Source of the DNA: Oscillospiraceae bacterium
GTDB lineage: Bacteria; Bacillota; Clostridia; Oscillospirales; Acutalibacteraceae
DNA length: 62,455 bases
Assembly (NCBI GenBank): GCA_029225165.1
Contig: JAQXVY010000006.1
Span: 1 to 62,455, forward strand
Direction of reading: 5' to 3'
The stretch's first letter is position 1. Each line of letters opens with the position of its first letter. Shown here piece after piece: positions 19,349-29,386 of this stretch. Made by a program: the position numbers and the translations under genes. The notes under the pieces were generated by a model that had not been told where the DNA came from, did no database searches, and saw nothing but the letters and a program-made list of their open reading frames with translations.

Positions 19349-21328
19349 TTATACATTTGTCAAATATGTAACAACAAATGAGAATTTTTCTCCATCCTGA
19401 AAATTTCCGCTGTTATTGTTGCCGTTAACAGAAGTGCCGGCTATTGCAGCAACTATAACACTTCCCTTAAAGGTTGCTGTCAAAAGTCGTATGTTAGTAT
19501 CATTAACAACAACAGCGTAAGGCAAACCGGTAAAACTAAATCTGTTCATTTCAGTATTTACCGCTGTTATGTTTATTCTTGCAGTAACTACATTGTGGAC
19601 CTTGGTATATTCAAAGTTACCGGCAAAGCCCTCATAGGATGAAATTAATTCACCGCTGCCTGTTTCAATATTTGAGGAATCGTACTTTTGAGCAAGACCT
19701 TCCCACACAGGAACATCATCAATCCTTGAAACAGCTATTATTTTTTTATTACCAGTACCGGCAGTTACATACAGTTTTGCTGCACCCTGTGGCACAGTTA
19801 ATTCCTCTGTTACAATACCTGATGTGTCCGAATATTCTATTGCGGTTGCAACTATTACATCGTTTCCGTCAGTAAAATAAGCGTATTTTTGAATAGGAGA
19901 AGCACTATCTCTATGCGTTTTTACCTTAACCTTTTTTATTTGAGAAACATCAACGCAAGTATGAACATAGTATGTTTGGGAACCTATTGTGATTGTATTT
20001 CCAACAGAACCGCTTACATTTCCATATTCCACAGTTAAATCAATGCTTACTTCCTTTGTTTCAGCCTCGCCTATCTTTTCGTCTATGGTGGAATTTATAT
20101 TACCAACCATTTCATCAATTTTACTACCGCTGAATGTTGATGCGTCTGTTACAGCTTCGTCATTGATAAGCCCACCTATTTTAATGTCGGTTTCAGCCTT
20201 GGTGTAGTTGTACTTTTCAAGATACGCAATGCTTGGGTATTGAGCCTCCTTATATGACGGACTGCCTGTTGTCAGCTTGTTTGAGTTGTCCTCTTTGTCG
20301 GAAAGCATTTCGTCAAGCTTTGCACCGGTGAAGGTTGTCCTGACTGAGGGAGTATCATCATTAAACAGTTCGGAGAAGTACAAAGCAAGGATATTGCCCT
20401 CTTTTTGGGCCAGCGTTAAGTAGGTTGGTACATTTTTGATATCCGCACCACGAAGTGCTACTGTATCAATCTTACTTTTTAGCAGGGTGTTAACCTTGTT
20501 GCTGCTGTATGCTGTTGTGTCAGACGGTGTATCACTTAGGATTGCCCCCTGTAAATCCGCCGTCTTAAGATACTGCGACATATCATCAGCCACTATCACC
20601 CAGCTTGTCCAACTGTTTTCTGTACTGCAACTGCGTTTGTAGGTGTAGTTGTTTTCCATAATCAAAAACTGCACTATGTAACTGTTTTCACCAACCTTGT
20701 AGCTTAGGTTAACCACAGTACCGCTGATTGCTCCTGTTACAGGTGCATTTGTCACATTACAGTTGTACAAATTCACAACAAAAGTGTCTGTTATATCACT
20801 CACATTCAAGTCCACATCTTCCCCGATATACTGTACAAAACGGTTGTAGGCTGTGGTTGCCATATTATCAAGCTCCGCTAAATTTTCCAGTTCGGAAAGC
20901 TCCCCGACAAGGAAAATAGCCCTTTGCAGCTTTGCAAGGTCTGCGTCCCTTGCAATCTCTTTAATTCCGTCAACAACAGACCCCGTCACATCAACGGAAA
21001 AAATCTGTGAAGTTATAATCTGCTCGCCCTCACTAAGGGTAATTTCGCAGTTAAGTCTGCCCGGTGTGTCCAGCATTGTGTCTGTCAGCTCAACAATAAT
21101 TTTGTTATCAGCCGTATCCACCTCACATTTATTAAGTCCCTTAACCATACCGAAAAGACTTGCCTTTGCAGTTGCGGTAAAGGTGTTTGACATAGGGATA
21201 ATTTCCCCCGACTGTGTAAGTGTTACATCAATAAACCTTGTACCTTTATCACCCTGATGTGCGCTTAAAACAACTGTATTTTTGCTGTCGTTCACATCAA
21301 GGGTAATTTCTTGGTGTGTTAAATTCAT
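19349..21328 (-). CDS. Orphan phage-type baseplate upper protein / receptor-binding protein
   Basis: This 659-residue protein opens with a BppU N-terminal (DUF2479-like) module (about 1-150): ITLDVNDSKNTVVLSAHQGD, then IDVTLTQSGEIIPMSN, and later TPGRLNCEITLSEGEQIITS, which match the phage baseplate upper protein pattern. The middle holds a tail-fibre-like segment ending ENSWTSWVIVADD. The rest contains repeated units beginning DxLxxxLxx or KIDEM and a beta-rich C-terminal head. In phages such proteins hold the receptor-binding tip. Here there are no neighbouring phage genes. I used the ATG at 21328, with AAAGGAGA in front; an ATG five codons earlier has no ribosome site. It could be a prophage remnant or a domesticated adhesin. 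An uncleaved N-terminus (no signal peptide) argues against ordinary secretion. Confidence 0.75.
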   Translation of the reverse strand: MNLTHQEITLDVNDSKNTVVLSAHQGDKGTRFIDVTLTQSGEIIPMSNTFTATAKASLFGMVKGLNKCEVDTADNKIIVELTDTMLDTPGRLNCEITLSEGEQIITSQIFSVDVTGSVVDGIKEIARDADLAKLQRAIFLVGELSELENLAELDNMATTAYNRFVQYIGEDVDLNVSDITDTFVVNLYNCNVTNAPVTGAISGTVVNLSYKVGENSYIVQFLIMENNYTYKRSCSTENSWTSWVIVADDMSQYLKTADLQGAILSDTPSDTTAYSSNKVNTLLKSKIDTVALRGADIKNVPTYLTLAQKEGNILALYFSELFNDDTPSVRTTFTGAKLDEMLSDKEDNSNKLTTGSPSYKEAQYPSIAYLEKYNYTKAETDIKIGGLINDEAVTDASTFSGSKIDEMVGNINSTIDEKIGEAETKEVSIDLTVEYGNVSGSVGNTITIGSQTYYVHTCVDVSQIKKVKVKTHRDSASPIQKYAYFTDGNDVIVATAIEYSDTSGIVTEELTVPQGAAKLYVTAGTGNKKIIAVSRIDDVPVWEGLAQKYDSSNIETGSGELISSYEGFAGNFEYTKVHNVVTARINITAVNTEMNRFSFTGLPYAVVVNDTNIRLLTATFKGSVIVAAIAGTSVNGNNNSGNFQDGEKFSFVVTYLTNV

Positions 21329-21597
21329 TAAATCTCCTTTCATTCTGATAGCCTAACGGGTAATTTGCTAATAGAATAAACTATTACTGCAAGTTACCCA
21401 AAGTAAAAAAAATAGGCATAAGCCTATTTTCTGATACTATTTTGTTTATGAATAAATTTAACCGCCATTTTCAAAAATTATTCAAGCAACTTATTAAGCT
21501 ACTTATAATTGTACAGAGATTTTCGTAACCTGTCAAGACGAAATTTGGGACTTAACGGAGAGGACGGCTGAATATAACAAAGGCTCCGTCGTATGAG
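21329..21597. other. Non-coding gap upstream of the BppU-like gene, ending in R-A
   Basis: A small hairpin AAATAGGC-ATAA-GCCTATTT lies near 21410. R-A sequence (AAAGGCTCCGTCGTATGAG) ends at 21597, where the MITE begins. No ORF is credible. Confidence 0.5.
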
Positions 21598-21892
21598 CAA
21601 TGTCGTCAACTTAAGGAAAAATCCACACACTGTCAATCCAAGCCCCAGCGCTGTCATTCCGAGCCAATACCATGTCATTCCGAGCCAATACCATGTCATT
21701 CCGAGCTTGTCGAGGAATCCCCTTCCTCTACCACTCATTTAGTTAGGAAAATCATACTTTCCTATAACCTGATAGTGTCGGTTAATGCAATACTGCTATC
21801 CTTTCAGATTCTTCAGTCGCTTTGCTCCCTCAGAATGACAGGACGAGTGGTACAGACCGCTGAGTATAAAAGTTCTTAAGTTGACGACATTG
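21598..21892. mobile_element. 295-bp MITE-like element with 18-bp terminal inverted repeats and a 10-bp target duplication
   Basis: The ends are CAATGTCGTCAACTTAAG (21598-21615) and its exact reverse complement (21875-21892). The bases immediately outside are identical, GTCGTATGAG (21588-21597 and 21893-21902), which is a 10-bp target duplication. The outside sequence on both sides is the two halves of an R-A repeat. Inside are an R-B core (about 21652-21842) and a 21-bp tandem unit (TGTCATTCCGAGCCAATACCA) present twice plus a partial third. There is no transposase ORF, so it would be mobilised in trans. A 10-bp duplication fits IS4-like transposases among others. Confidence 0.85.
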
Positions 21893-21960
21893 GTCGTATG
21901 AGGTATTCCCTTGCTAAAAAATGTAAAAAGAAAAATCAAGTTAACAGGGTTACTCAAAAA

Positions 21961-21993
21961 AACAAGCGACAGCTTAATTTGCCGTCGCTTGTT
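21961..21993 (-). terminator. Terminator after gdhA
   Basis: On the minus strand AACAAGCGACGGC pairs with GCTGTCGCTTGTT, followed by TTTTTT. Confidence 0.9.
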
Positions 21994-22039
21994 CTGTTTA
22001 ATCAATCATTTTCGGGTTTACCCCGAAGTATATGTTTCC

Positions 22040-23766
<1,727 letters not shown>

Positions 23767-23913
23767 TGTCATGACCAGCTTGTCGAGGAATCCCCTACCT
23801 CAACCACTTATTTTGTTAGAGAAATCATACTTTCATATTACCTATTAGTGTCGGTTAATGCACTGCTGCTTTCCTTTCAGATTCCTCGGTCGCTACGCTT
23901 CCTCGGAATGACA
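23767..23913. repeat. R-B dispersed repeat, diverged copy
   Basis: It runs from TGTCATGACCAGCTTGTCGAGG to CCTCGGAATGACA, with the same middle (CTTTCATATTACC ... CTTTCAGATTCCTCGG). It is more diverged than the 6.7 and 12.4 kb copies. Confidence 0.8.
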
Positions 23914-23932
23914 CAGTGTATGCAATTAAAAA

Positions 23933-23967
23933 CGCCCCAAAAGCAACCCTCCGCTGCTTTTGGGGCG
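23933..23967 (-). terminator. Terminator of the 42-residue acidic ORF
   Basis: CGCCCCAAAAGCA pairs with TGCTTTTGGGGCG around CCCTCCGC; on the minus strand TTTTTAATTG follows. It lies 13 bases past the ORF stop, which supports the ORF. Confidence 0.85.
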
Positions 23968-23980
23968 AAATAAAATTCGC

Positions 23981-24109
23981 TTAAATCTCGTCATCTATGA
24001 AGAAAGGACAATATTCATCATCATCTTCGTCAAATATTTCTATGTAGCTATCTCCGTAAAGGAAAGAAAGTGTTTCGTTATCTGAAAATAAATCCTTTTC
24101 TTTCATCAT
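23981..24109 (-). CDS. 42-residue acidic protein, unknown
   Basis: This is a short ORF with good gene signals. It starts ATGATG (24109), AAAGGTGGTGAT lies just upstream, and a strong terminator follows the TAA stop at once. The product has 42 residues with a cluster of Asp and Glu (EIFDEDDDEY) and a lone Cys in EYCPFFIDD. It is divergent from the MarR gene and may share its regulatory region. I recognise no family. A small acidic modulator or a DNA-mimic-like protein is possible but is only a guess. Confidence 0.65.
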   Translation of the reverse strand: MMKEKDLFSDNETLSFLYGDSYIEIFDEDDDEYCPFFIDDEI

Positions 24110-24243
24110 ATCACCACCTTTTCAATAAATTTATATACCGCAAATAATTCTAAACAATTATGGAAATCTCATATTTGATTTTATGTTAATAATATAACAT
24201 AACTTTTGATAAATGTCAACTATTATTTATTTGTAAATTACTA

Positions 24244-24271
24244 TTGACAAATTGACAAACCAAACTATAAT
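24244..24271 (+). promoter_or_regulatory. Promoter of the MarR gene, which decides its start
   Basis: TTGACA (24244-24249), a 16-base spacer, TATAAT (24266-24271). A second TTGACA follows at 24252. Transcription should begin near 24278, so the long frame that opens at 24252 cannot be the true start. Confidence 0.85.
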
Positions 24272-24305
24272 AATTCATAGCGAATTAATTAAGAAGGTCT
24301 TTTTG

Positions 24306-24767
24306 ATGAATGATTTTATTTCAGAAAGTGACGGAATAGTCAACGCACTAAAATTTTTCTCTATATTTTACAGGATAATTTTCGATAACATCAATCTTAG
24401 GGAGCACAAATTGTCTAAATCTCAAATATATATTCTGCTCTCCCTTGTATACAGGAAAAAGCTGACGGTCAGCAATATTGCAAGGATGACCTCAACCTCA
24501 AAGGAGCAGGCAAGCCGGGCAATTTCAGCCTTGGTTGAGGAGGGATATGCCGAAAAAACCTGTGACGCTAACAACAAGAGAATTGTGTTAATCAGTATGA
24601 CAAAAAAGGGATATGAACTAATGACACAGGGTCGTGAAAGCGTCAATCAGCGTATTACGGAAAAATTCAGGCTACTTCCTGAGGATGACAAGATAGAATT
24701 TTTGAACTCAATGAGATGCGTTTTTGAAACATTTAAGAAAATTTCTGAAATTGATTTAGATAAATAA
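24306..24767 (+). CDS. MarR-family transcriptional regulator
   Basis: This is a 153-residue winged-helix protein that probably binds DNA as a dimer. The MarR core is visible: HKLSKSQIYILLSLV, then KLTVSNIARMTSTSKEQASR (recognition helix), AISALVEEGYAEKT and DANNKRIVLISMTKKG (the wing). C-terminal helices follow (EFLNSMRCVFETFKK). The ATG at 24306 (MNDFISES) is chosen from the promoter at 24244 and the AAGAAGG ribosome site. It is monocistronic, with a strong terminator at 24781. The 42-residue ORF is divergent, 196 bases away. Confidence 0.9.
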   Translation: MNDFISESDGIVNALKFFSIFYRIIFDNINLREHKLSKSQIYILLSLVYRKKLTVSNIARMTSTSKEQASRAISALVEEGYAEKTCDANNKRIVLISMTKKGYELMTQGRESVNQRITEKFRLLPEDDKIEFLNSMRCVFETFKKISEIDLDK

Positions 24768-24780
24768 AGAATAAAAATAT

Positions 24781-24822
24781 GGGACTGTTACTGAAAAAAA
24801 TTTTTGTAACAGTCCCTTTTTT
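24781..24822. terminator. Bidirectional terminator after the MarR gene
   Basis: GGGACTGTTAC pairs with GTAACAGTCCC, followed by TTTTTT. It lies between convergent genes. Confidence 0.9.
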
Positions 24823-25549
24823 ATAACCTTATGCCCTCTATATTATTTATGTATGGGCATTTTTCTGCAATATTATCCAATGTGGAATTTGCCTTATTCC
24901 TGTTGATATGGGAAAGGAAATTTTCCTCAACGGCAACACCACACTCAACCTCTGCCATAACAGGAATAAACTGTGACGAAATATTATATTCATCCTTTCC
25001 GTCAGTTTCCCCTACTGTGGGGCTTGACAGCACAATTCCTATGTGACAAACCTTACTGTCCTTTAGGCAAAACAGCAAATCACCCTTTTTGATTATTGAG
25101 ATAACAGGCTCATTATTCTTTTTAGGAATAATAATTTCATTATCATCAATAAAGTTTTGAAAATCCTCTCCCTCTGAAAATGCAAAGTAGTTTTTGCCCT
25201 CATACCGCTTTATTCCTGTATCAGCCGTATTTTTCTGTGGTAATTTTTCCGCCCTTTTATTTGTGTTGGAAATGTAGCTGTGCCATCTGGGAACATTCCT
25301 GCGAGTTTGGAGAAGTCGCCTGTTAAGACCTTTCTTTTGCAACAGCTTCTTTTCACGCTTTCTGTTGTTGATAATCATTTTGGAGTAGCCTTCAAGTTCT
25401 TTGTCCGTTGTTGTGAGAACACCCTCAAAGCACTCCGGAAAGATAAACACAGACTCTTTTCCCGAAAATTTTACTGTAAGCAAATTATCCTTTAGGGAGA
25501 TTATTTTACCCTCGCCAAAGGTTTTGTGTATAACTATTTTACCTTCCAT
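24821..25549 (-). CDS. Hypothetical protein with an N-terminal SH3/Tudor-like domain
   Basis: This 242-residue protein is the last gene of a four-gene operon. The first 50 residues look like a small beta-barrel of the kind seen in the C-terminal Tudor of UvrD-like proteins and in DUF3553 (VIHKTFGEGKIISLKDN, then LLTVKFSGKESVFIFPECF). A basic linker (about 60-85) and an unrecognised C-terminal part follow. I chose the ATG at 25549, with GGTGG in front; a GTG four codons upstream is also possible. A nucleic-acid-binding role is a guess from the Tudor-like domain and the Smr neighbour. Confidence 0.65.
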   Translation of the reverse strand: MEGKIVIHKTFGEGKIISLKDNLLTVKFSGKESVFIFPECFEGVLTTTDKELEGYSKMIINNRKREKKLLQKKGLNRRLLQTRRNVPRWHSYISNTNKRAEKLPQKNTADTGIKRYEGKNYFAFSEGEDFQNFIDDNEIIIPKKNNEPVISIIKKGDLLFCLKDSKVCHIGIVLSSPTVGETDGKDEYNISSQFIPVMAEVECGVAVEENFLSHINRNKANSTLDNIAEKCPYINNIEGIRL

Positions 25550-25565
25550 TTCAGCCACCAAACAA

Positions 25566-25799
25566 TTACTTATTCTTAATCAGAAAAATAGTTTCCCCTT
25601 GATTCATTCCCAAAATTTTACGCTCCACCTTTGGATGCTTAAAGCTCCTCACCATATCACGCAAAACATTTCCGCTGTGGTACCCGTGAATAACCACAAG
25701 TTCATCTGTTCCCTTTGGCAGGGTTTTTAACTTTTCGGTCAACCGCCTTTTACCACTTTCACGGGTTTCGTTGTGTAAATCTATTACCGCTGTACCCAT
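25566..25799 (-). CDS. Small MutS-related (Smr) domain protein
   Basis: This is a stand-alone Smr domain of 77 residues. The conserved DLHNETRESGKRRL (family D-x-H-G) and the VIHGYHSGNVLRDMVRSF motif (family IHG-x-G-x-G-x-LR) are both present. Smr domains are nicking-endonuclease-like, act on DNA or structured RNA, and many are short as here. The gene is three bases from the upstream epimerase gene and 16 from the hypothetical protein gene, so all are one operon. Confidence 0.88.
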   Translation of the reverse strand: MGTAVIDLHNETRESGKRRLTEKLKTLPKGTDELVVIHGYHSGNVLRDMVRSFKHPKVERKILGMNQGETIFLIKNK

Positions 25800-25802
25800 A
25801 AA

Positions 25803-26654
25803 TTAACCTCTTACAATATATGCTGTGTTTCCCGAAATGATAACTGAATAATCACCTAAATTTTTCACAAGGACAGAAATATTCTTCTCATTGGCAACAC
25901 TTGAGATTACCTCAACAGGCTTTTCGTATGCTGTTTCATAAGGTATGTTAAAATAGTCGGAAAAGCCCTTTAGGCTGTCAAAGGTATTTTCTCTTACAGA
26001 AATATCGGAAAAGTTATCCTGCAAAACATAGTAATCTCCCACAAGCTTAATCCCTATGTCGCAATTTTTCAGATTTTCAATATATTTAGGTGCGTCATTT
26101 ATGAGAAGTCCCGGCTTTAGATAGCCGATTGACACTGTGGTATGGGACTTTACGCATTTTTTTGAAAATCCGTTGTCACCGTTAAGTCCTGAATTGATGT
26201 CAACCGATATTACCGTACCTTTGGAATTGTTGATTTTGTCAATGATTTCCCCTGCTATACCCCTTGCTGTGCCCTTAAAGCCTGTTCCGAAAATGCAGTC
26301 AACAATTATGTTGTAATTTTCAAAGGAAGTGTTTTCGTCACACAGGTGATAGGGAATTTTTGCATCCATACATTTTTCAAAGTAATATCTGCCGTCCTCT
26401 GAAAATTTATCCTTAAGCAGGAACAATGTAACAGGAACATCAATCTCCTTTAACAGCAAAGCAAGAACATATCCGTCACCGGCGTTATTACCGCTACCGC
26501 AGACTATTGCTACACTTCCAAACCAGTCACAGCTTTCAAACACACCCACACCGGCTTTGTACATCAGGCTTTTGCTGTCGATATAATTTTCTATTGTATA
26601 GGCGTCACTTTGACGCATTGTTTCAACTGAAATTACCTTTTCAAAACCGTTCAT
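25803..26654 (-). CDS. NAD(P)H-hydrate epimerase (YjeF N-terminal domain)
   Basis: This enzyme repairs hydrated NADH and NADPH by converting the R epimer to the S epimer. It has 283 residues: only the YjeF N domain plus a tail of about 60, without the C-terminal ADP-dependent dehydratase found in the bifunctional protein. The family motif GNNAGDGYVLALLL (about residue 53) and VDCIFGTGFKGTARG are clear. The start is close to the upstream gene's stop, with a weak ribosome site (TGAGAAT). A separate dehydratase gene is not in this window. Confidence 0.88.
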   Translation of the reverse strand: MNGFEKVISVETMRQSDAYTIENYIDSKSLMYKAGVGVFESCDWFGSVAIVCGSGNNAGDGYVLALLLKEIDVPVTLFLLKDKFSEDGRYYFEKCMDAKIPYHLCDENTSFENYNIIVDCIFGTGFKGTARGIAGEIIDKINNSKGTVISVDINSGLNGDNGFSKKCVKSHTTVSIGYLKPGLLINDAPKYIENLKNCDIGIKLVGDYYVLQDNFSDISVRENTFDSLKGFSDYFNIPYETAYEKPVEVISSVANEKNISVLVKNLGDYSVIISGNTAYIVRG

Positions 26655-26658
26655 ATTC

Positions 26659-27273
26659 TCAATCTATATCCTTATAGTCATCTTCGTAAAGGTCAATTTT
26701 TATTTCCGGATTAGAAATCTTCTTTAAAACACGACTAATATAAAAGGCAGTGATAAGGTCTGAAATTCCGTCAATGATTAGCGCTATTCCTGCGAAAACC
26801 ATAAATGTAACCACAGCGGAGAAAGGATTGAACACAACTATAAGTCCTGCCGCAATAAACACAGCCGCCATTGATAAGATAAGCCACCAAAATTTTGCAC
26901 CTACTCTTGAAAGGTCGATAGCATACTGAACCTTTAACACTCCGTCAACAATCATAATGCAACCAAAAATTGTAGCAATTACACCTGCAAAAAACTCAGG
27001 CTTAACAAAAATTGCAATTCCGCCGATTATGAGGGACACAGAGGTTACAAGCCCGAATGAGCCAAAAGCCTCGTTAATATCAGAGCGAATGTACATCATC
27101 AATTTGATAATACCCCAAACGCACAAAAGTCCTGCTGTGATGTAGCAAATCAGCTTTGTTGATTTTTCGGGTAAAACAACAAACATCACACCAACCGCAA
27201 TAAGTGCCAAGGCAGTATAGATGAAATCCCTGCGAAATGTTCCGACTTTTCTTGTTTTTTCTTTTCTTTTCAT
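26659..27273 (-). CDS. DUF308/HdeD-like membrane protein
   Basis: This is a 204-residue membrane protein with six predicted helices and the DUF308 layout of repeated two-helix units (VTSVSLIIGGIAIFVKPEF, and later AVFIAAGLIVVFNPFSAV). In E. coli HdeD is tied to acid resistance, but the family is widespread and its role is not settled. It is the first gene of the epimerase-Smr operon. GGGAGG precedes the ATG. Confidence 0.82.
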   Translation of the reverse strand: MKRKEKTRKVGTFRRDFIYTALALIAVGVMFVVLPEKSTKLICYITAGLLCVWGIIKLMMYIRSDINEAFGSFGLVTSVSLIIGGIAIFVKPEFFAGVIATIFGCIMIVDGVLKVQYAIDLSRVGAKFWWLILSMAAVFIAAGLIVVFNPFSAVVTFMVFAGIALIIDGISDLITAFYISRVLKKISNPEIKIDLYEDDYKDID

Positions 27274-27432
27274 AGTTAAGCCTCCCTACGCTTAAAATTC
27301 TTTAGAATTATTATAACATATTAAATTGTTTATTTCTACAATATATAAAAACTTTGTAACACATATCTTTTAATTCTACATATTGGAAATTAGTATTACA
27401 CATTTTTTGTAGAAAAATTTGTTTTTATGTGG

Positions 27433-27438
27433 TATAAT
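27433..27438 (+). promoter_or_regulatory. Extended -10 element of the first MATE gene
   Basis: TGTGG followed by TATAAT (27433-27438), an extended -10. No good -35 is present at the usual spacing. Confidence 0.6.
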
Positions 27439-27469
27439 GCCTAATGTTCAATATTAGGAGATAAATGTT

Positions 27470-28804
27470 ATGAAAAAGATGAAACTCTTCAATTTAACCT
27501 GGCCGATATTTATAGAAACAGCCCTTTTTATGTTGCTTGGCTTTATTGATGTTTTTGTACTGAGCAAATATAACGACCTTTCTGCGTCATCTGTAAACAC
27601 AGCCAATCAGGCGGTTTCTATTGTAACAATAGTGTTTACTGTTATTTCAGGTGCAAGTGCTGTTATCATATCACAATGCCTTGGTGCCAAAAACAAAAAA
27701 GGAGCTTCAAGGATTGCCGCCATTTCACTAACCTTTAATATGGCTTTTGGCATTATCGTCAGCGCAATACTCTTTATTTTTAACACTCCAATACTTAGGT
27801 TTATCGGTGCTGAGGGCAAAATTCTTGATTATTCGTCACAGTACCTTGCCATAGTTGGAGGAACTCTGTTTTTACAGGCTGTGCTAAGTGCTACCTCGGT
27901 AATAATACGCAACCACGGTATGACGCAAATTTCAATGTATGTTACCGTTGGTATGAACATTGTAAACACTGTGCTTGACATCATCTTTGTGCTTGGGCTA
28001 TTTGGTATGCCACGACTTGGGGTTTTGGGTGTTGCAATCGCCACAAGCTTTAGCAGATTTGCAGGTACCATTGTGCTTTTGATTGTACTTTTTAGAAAAA
28101 TTGAAAAGCCGTCAATATTCAAGCTGTTAAAGCCATTTCCTTGGGGGGATGTTAAGAATATTATAAAGATAGGTGTTCCATCTGCACTTGAATCATTTTT
28201 GTACAACCTGTCACAGCTTGTAATCACCTCAATAGTTTTAAAATGTATGACGGAAATTGACCTTATCACAAAAACCTATGTGCAGAACATAACAATGTTC
28301 TTCTACATTTTTGCAGTTTCCATAGGACAAGCGTCACAAATACTAATAGGTCATCTTGTGGGTGCAAAGAAGTTTGATGAGGCATACCGTCAAGGTTTTC
28401 GAGGGTATCGCAATGCACTTATTGTTACATTTATACTTTCAGCCACAGGTGCTTTGCTTGGGCAATATATTATGGGGATATTCACAGTAAACCAAGCAAT
28501 TATTACACTGGGCGCTAATGTGCTGTTAATCGACATCATACTTGAATTTGGCAGGACAACAAACCTTGTTGTGATTGCCTGTTTGCGAGGGGCAGGAGAT
28601 GTAATTTTCCCAACAGGCTGTGCAATATTCTCAATGTGGGTAATCAGCACATTGGGTGCATATATTCTTGCTGTTGCACTTGGCTTTGGCATATACGGGC
28701 TCTGGATAGCCTTTGCCGCAGACGAATGTTTTAGAGGAATTATGATGATTTTCAGGTGGAAAAGCCGAAAATGGGAATCAAAAAGAATTGCCACCAATTC
28801 GTAA
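27470..28804 (+). CDS. MATE-family efflux transporter
   Basis: This is a cation/drug antiporter of 444 residues with 12 predicted membrane helices arranged as two similar six-helix halves. The first helix carries NLTWPIFIETALFMLLGFID, and the second half begins NIIKIGVPSALESFLYNLS, the usual MATE pattern of a repeated PA-x-x-E segment. AGGAGA precedes the ATG. It is followed 10 bases later by a GNAT gene with its own ribosome site, so the two form an operon. Substrates cannot be predicted. Confidence 0.93.
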   Translation: MKKMKLFNLTWPIFIETALFMLLGFIDVFVLSKYNDLSASSVNTANQAVSIVTIVFTVISGASAVIISQCLGAKNKKGASRIAAISLTFNMAFGIIVSAILFIFNTPILRFIGAEGKILDYSSQYLAIVGGTLFLQAVLSATSVIIRNHGMTQISMYVTVGMNIVNTVLDIIFVLGLFGMPRLGVLGVAIATSFSRFAGTIVLLIVLFRKIEKPSIFKLLKPFPWGDVKNIIKIGVPSALESFLYNLSQLVITSIVLKCMTEIDLITKTYVQNITMFFYIFAVSIGQASQILIGHLVGAKKFDEAYRQGFRGYRNALIVTFILSATGALLGQYIMGIFTVNQAIITLGANVLLIDIILEFGRTTNLVVIACLRGAGDVIFPTGCAIFSMWVISTLGAYILAVALGFGIYGLWIAFAADECFRGIMMIFRWKSRKWESKRIATNS

Positions 28805-28813
28805 AGGAGAAAT

Positions 28814-29305
28814 ATGGATATTAAGGTAAGAAAATATACACAAAAGGACATTCCGATAATGATAGAAATCTGGAACGAAATTGTTGAGGAGGGAATCGCA
28901 TTTCCTCAAGAGGAGTTGCTGACACAGGAAACAGGAGAAGAATTTTTTGCAGAGCAAAGCTACTGCGGAGTTGCCTATGATAATTCTAATAAAGAAATAT
29001 TAGGGCTGTACATCCTCCACCCTAACAATGTGGGAAGATGCTCCCACATATGCAACGCAAGCTACGGTGTACTGAATGGTTACAGAGGAAATCACATCGG
29101 AGAATCACTTGTAAAGGACTGCATTGCCGTTGGAAAAGAAATCGGTTTTTCCGTACTGCAATTTAATGCAGTTGTAAAGACAAATTACTCTGCAAGACAC
29201 CTTTACGAAAAGCTGGGATTCATACAGCTTGGAACTATTAAAAAGGGGTTCAGAATGAAGGACGGAAGTTTTGAGGACATTTGTCCATACTACATTGAGT
29301 TATAG
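28814..29305 (+). CDS. GNAT-family N-acetyltransferase, phosphinothricin-acetyltransferase type
   Basis: This 163-residue enzyme is of the Pat/YncA kind. It begins KVRKYTQKDIPIMIEIWNEIVEEG, has the acetyl-CoA loop as GYRGNHIGESLVKDCI, and a later NYSARHLYEKLGFIQLGT. Overall length and motifs match phosphinothricin N-acetyltransferase-like enzymes, but the natural substrate is not known. AAAGGAGA is in front of the ATG. It is co-transcribed with the MATE gene. Confidence 0.9.
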   Translation: MDIKVRKYTQKDIPIMIEIWNEIVEEGIAFPQEELLTQETGEEFFAEQSYCGVAYDNSNKEILGLYILHPNNVGRCSHICNASYGVLNGYRGNHIGESLVKDCIAVGKEIGFSVLQFNAVVKTNYSARHLYEKLGFIQLGTIKKGFRMKDGSFEDICPYYIEL

Positions 29306-29310
29306 ATTTT

Positions 29311-29345
29311 AAAAAGCCACAGTTCACAAGGGACTGTGGCTTTTG
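29311..29345 (+). terminator. Terminator of the MATE-GNAT operon
   Basis: AAAAGCCACAGT pairs with ACTGTGGCTTTT, followed by T-rich sequence. Confidence 0.9.
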
Positions 29346-29386
29346 TATTAGTATTATTTTTTACGATAATGCTGTGGAAACAGTTA

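Noticed and set aside
19349..21328. Part of a prophage in this window
   Set aside because: No head, portal, tail-tube, lysis or integrase gene lies on either side; the neighbours are ordinary chromosomal genes.
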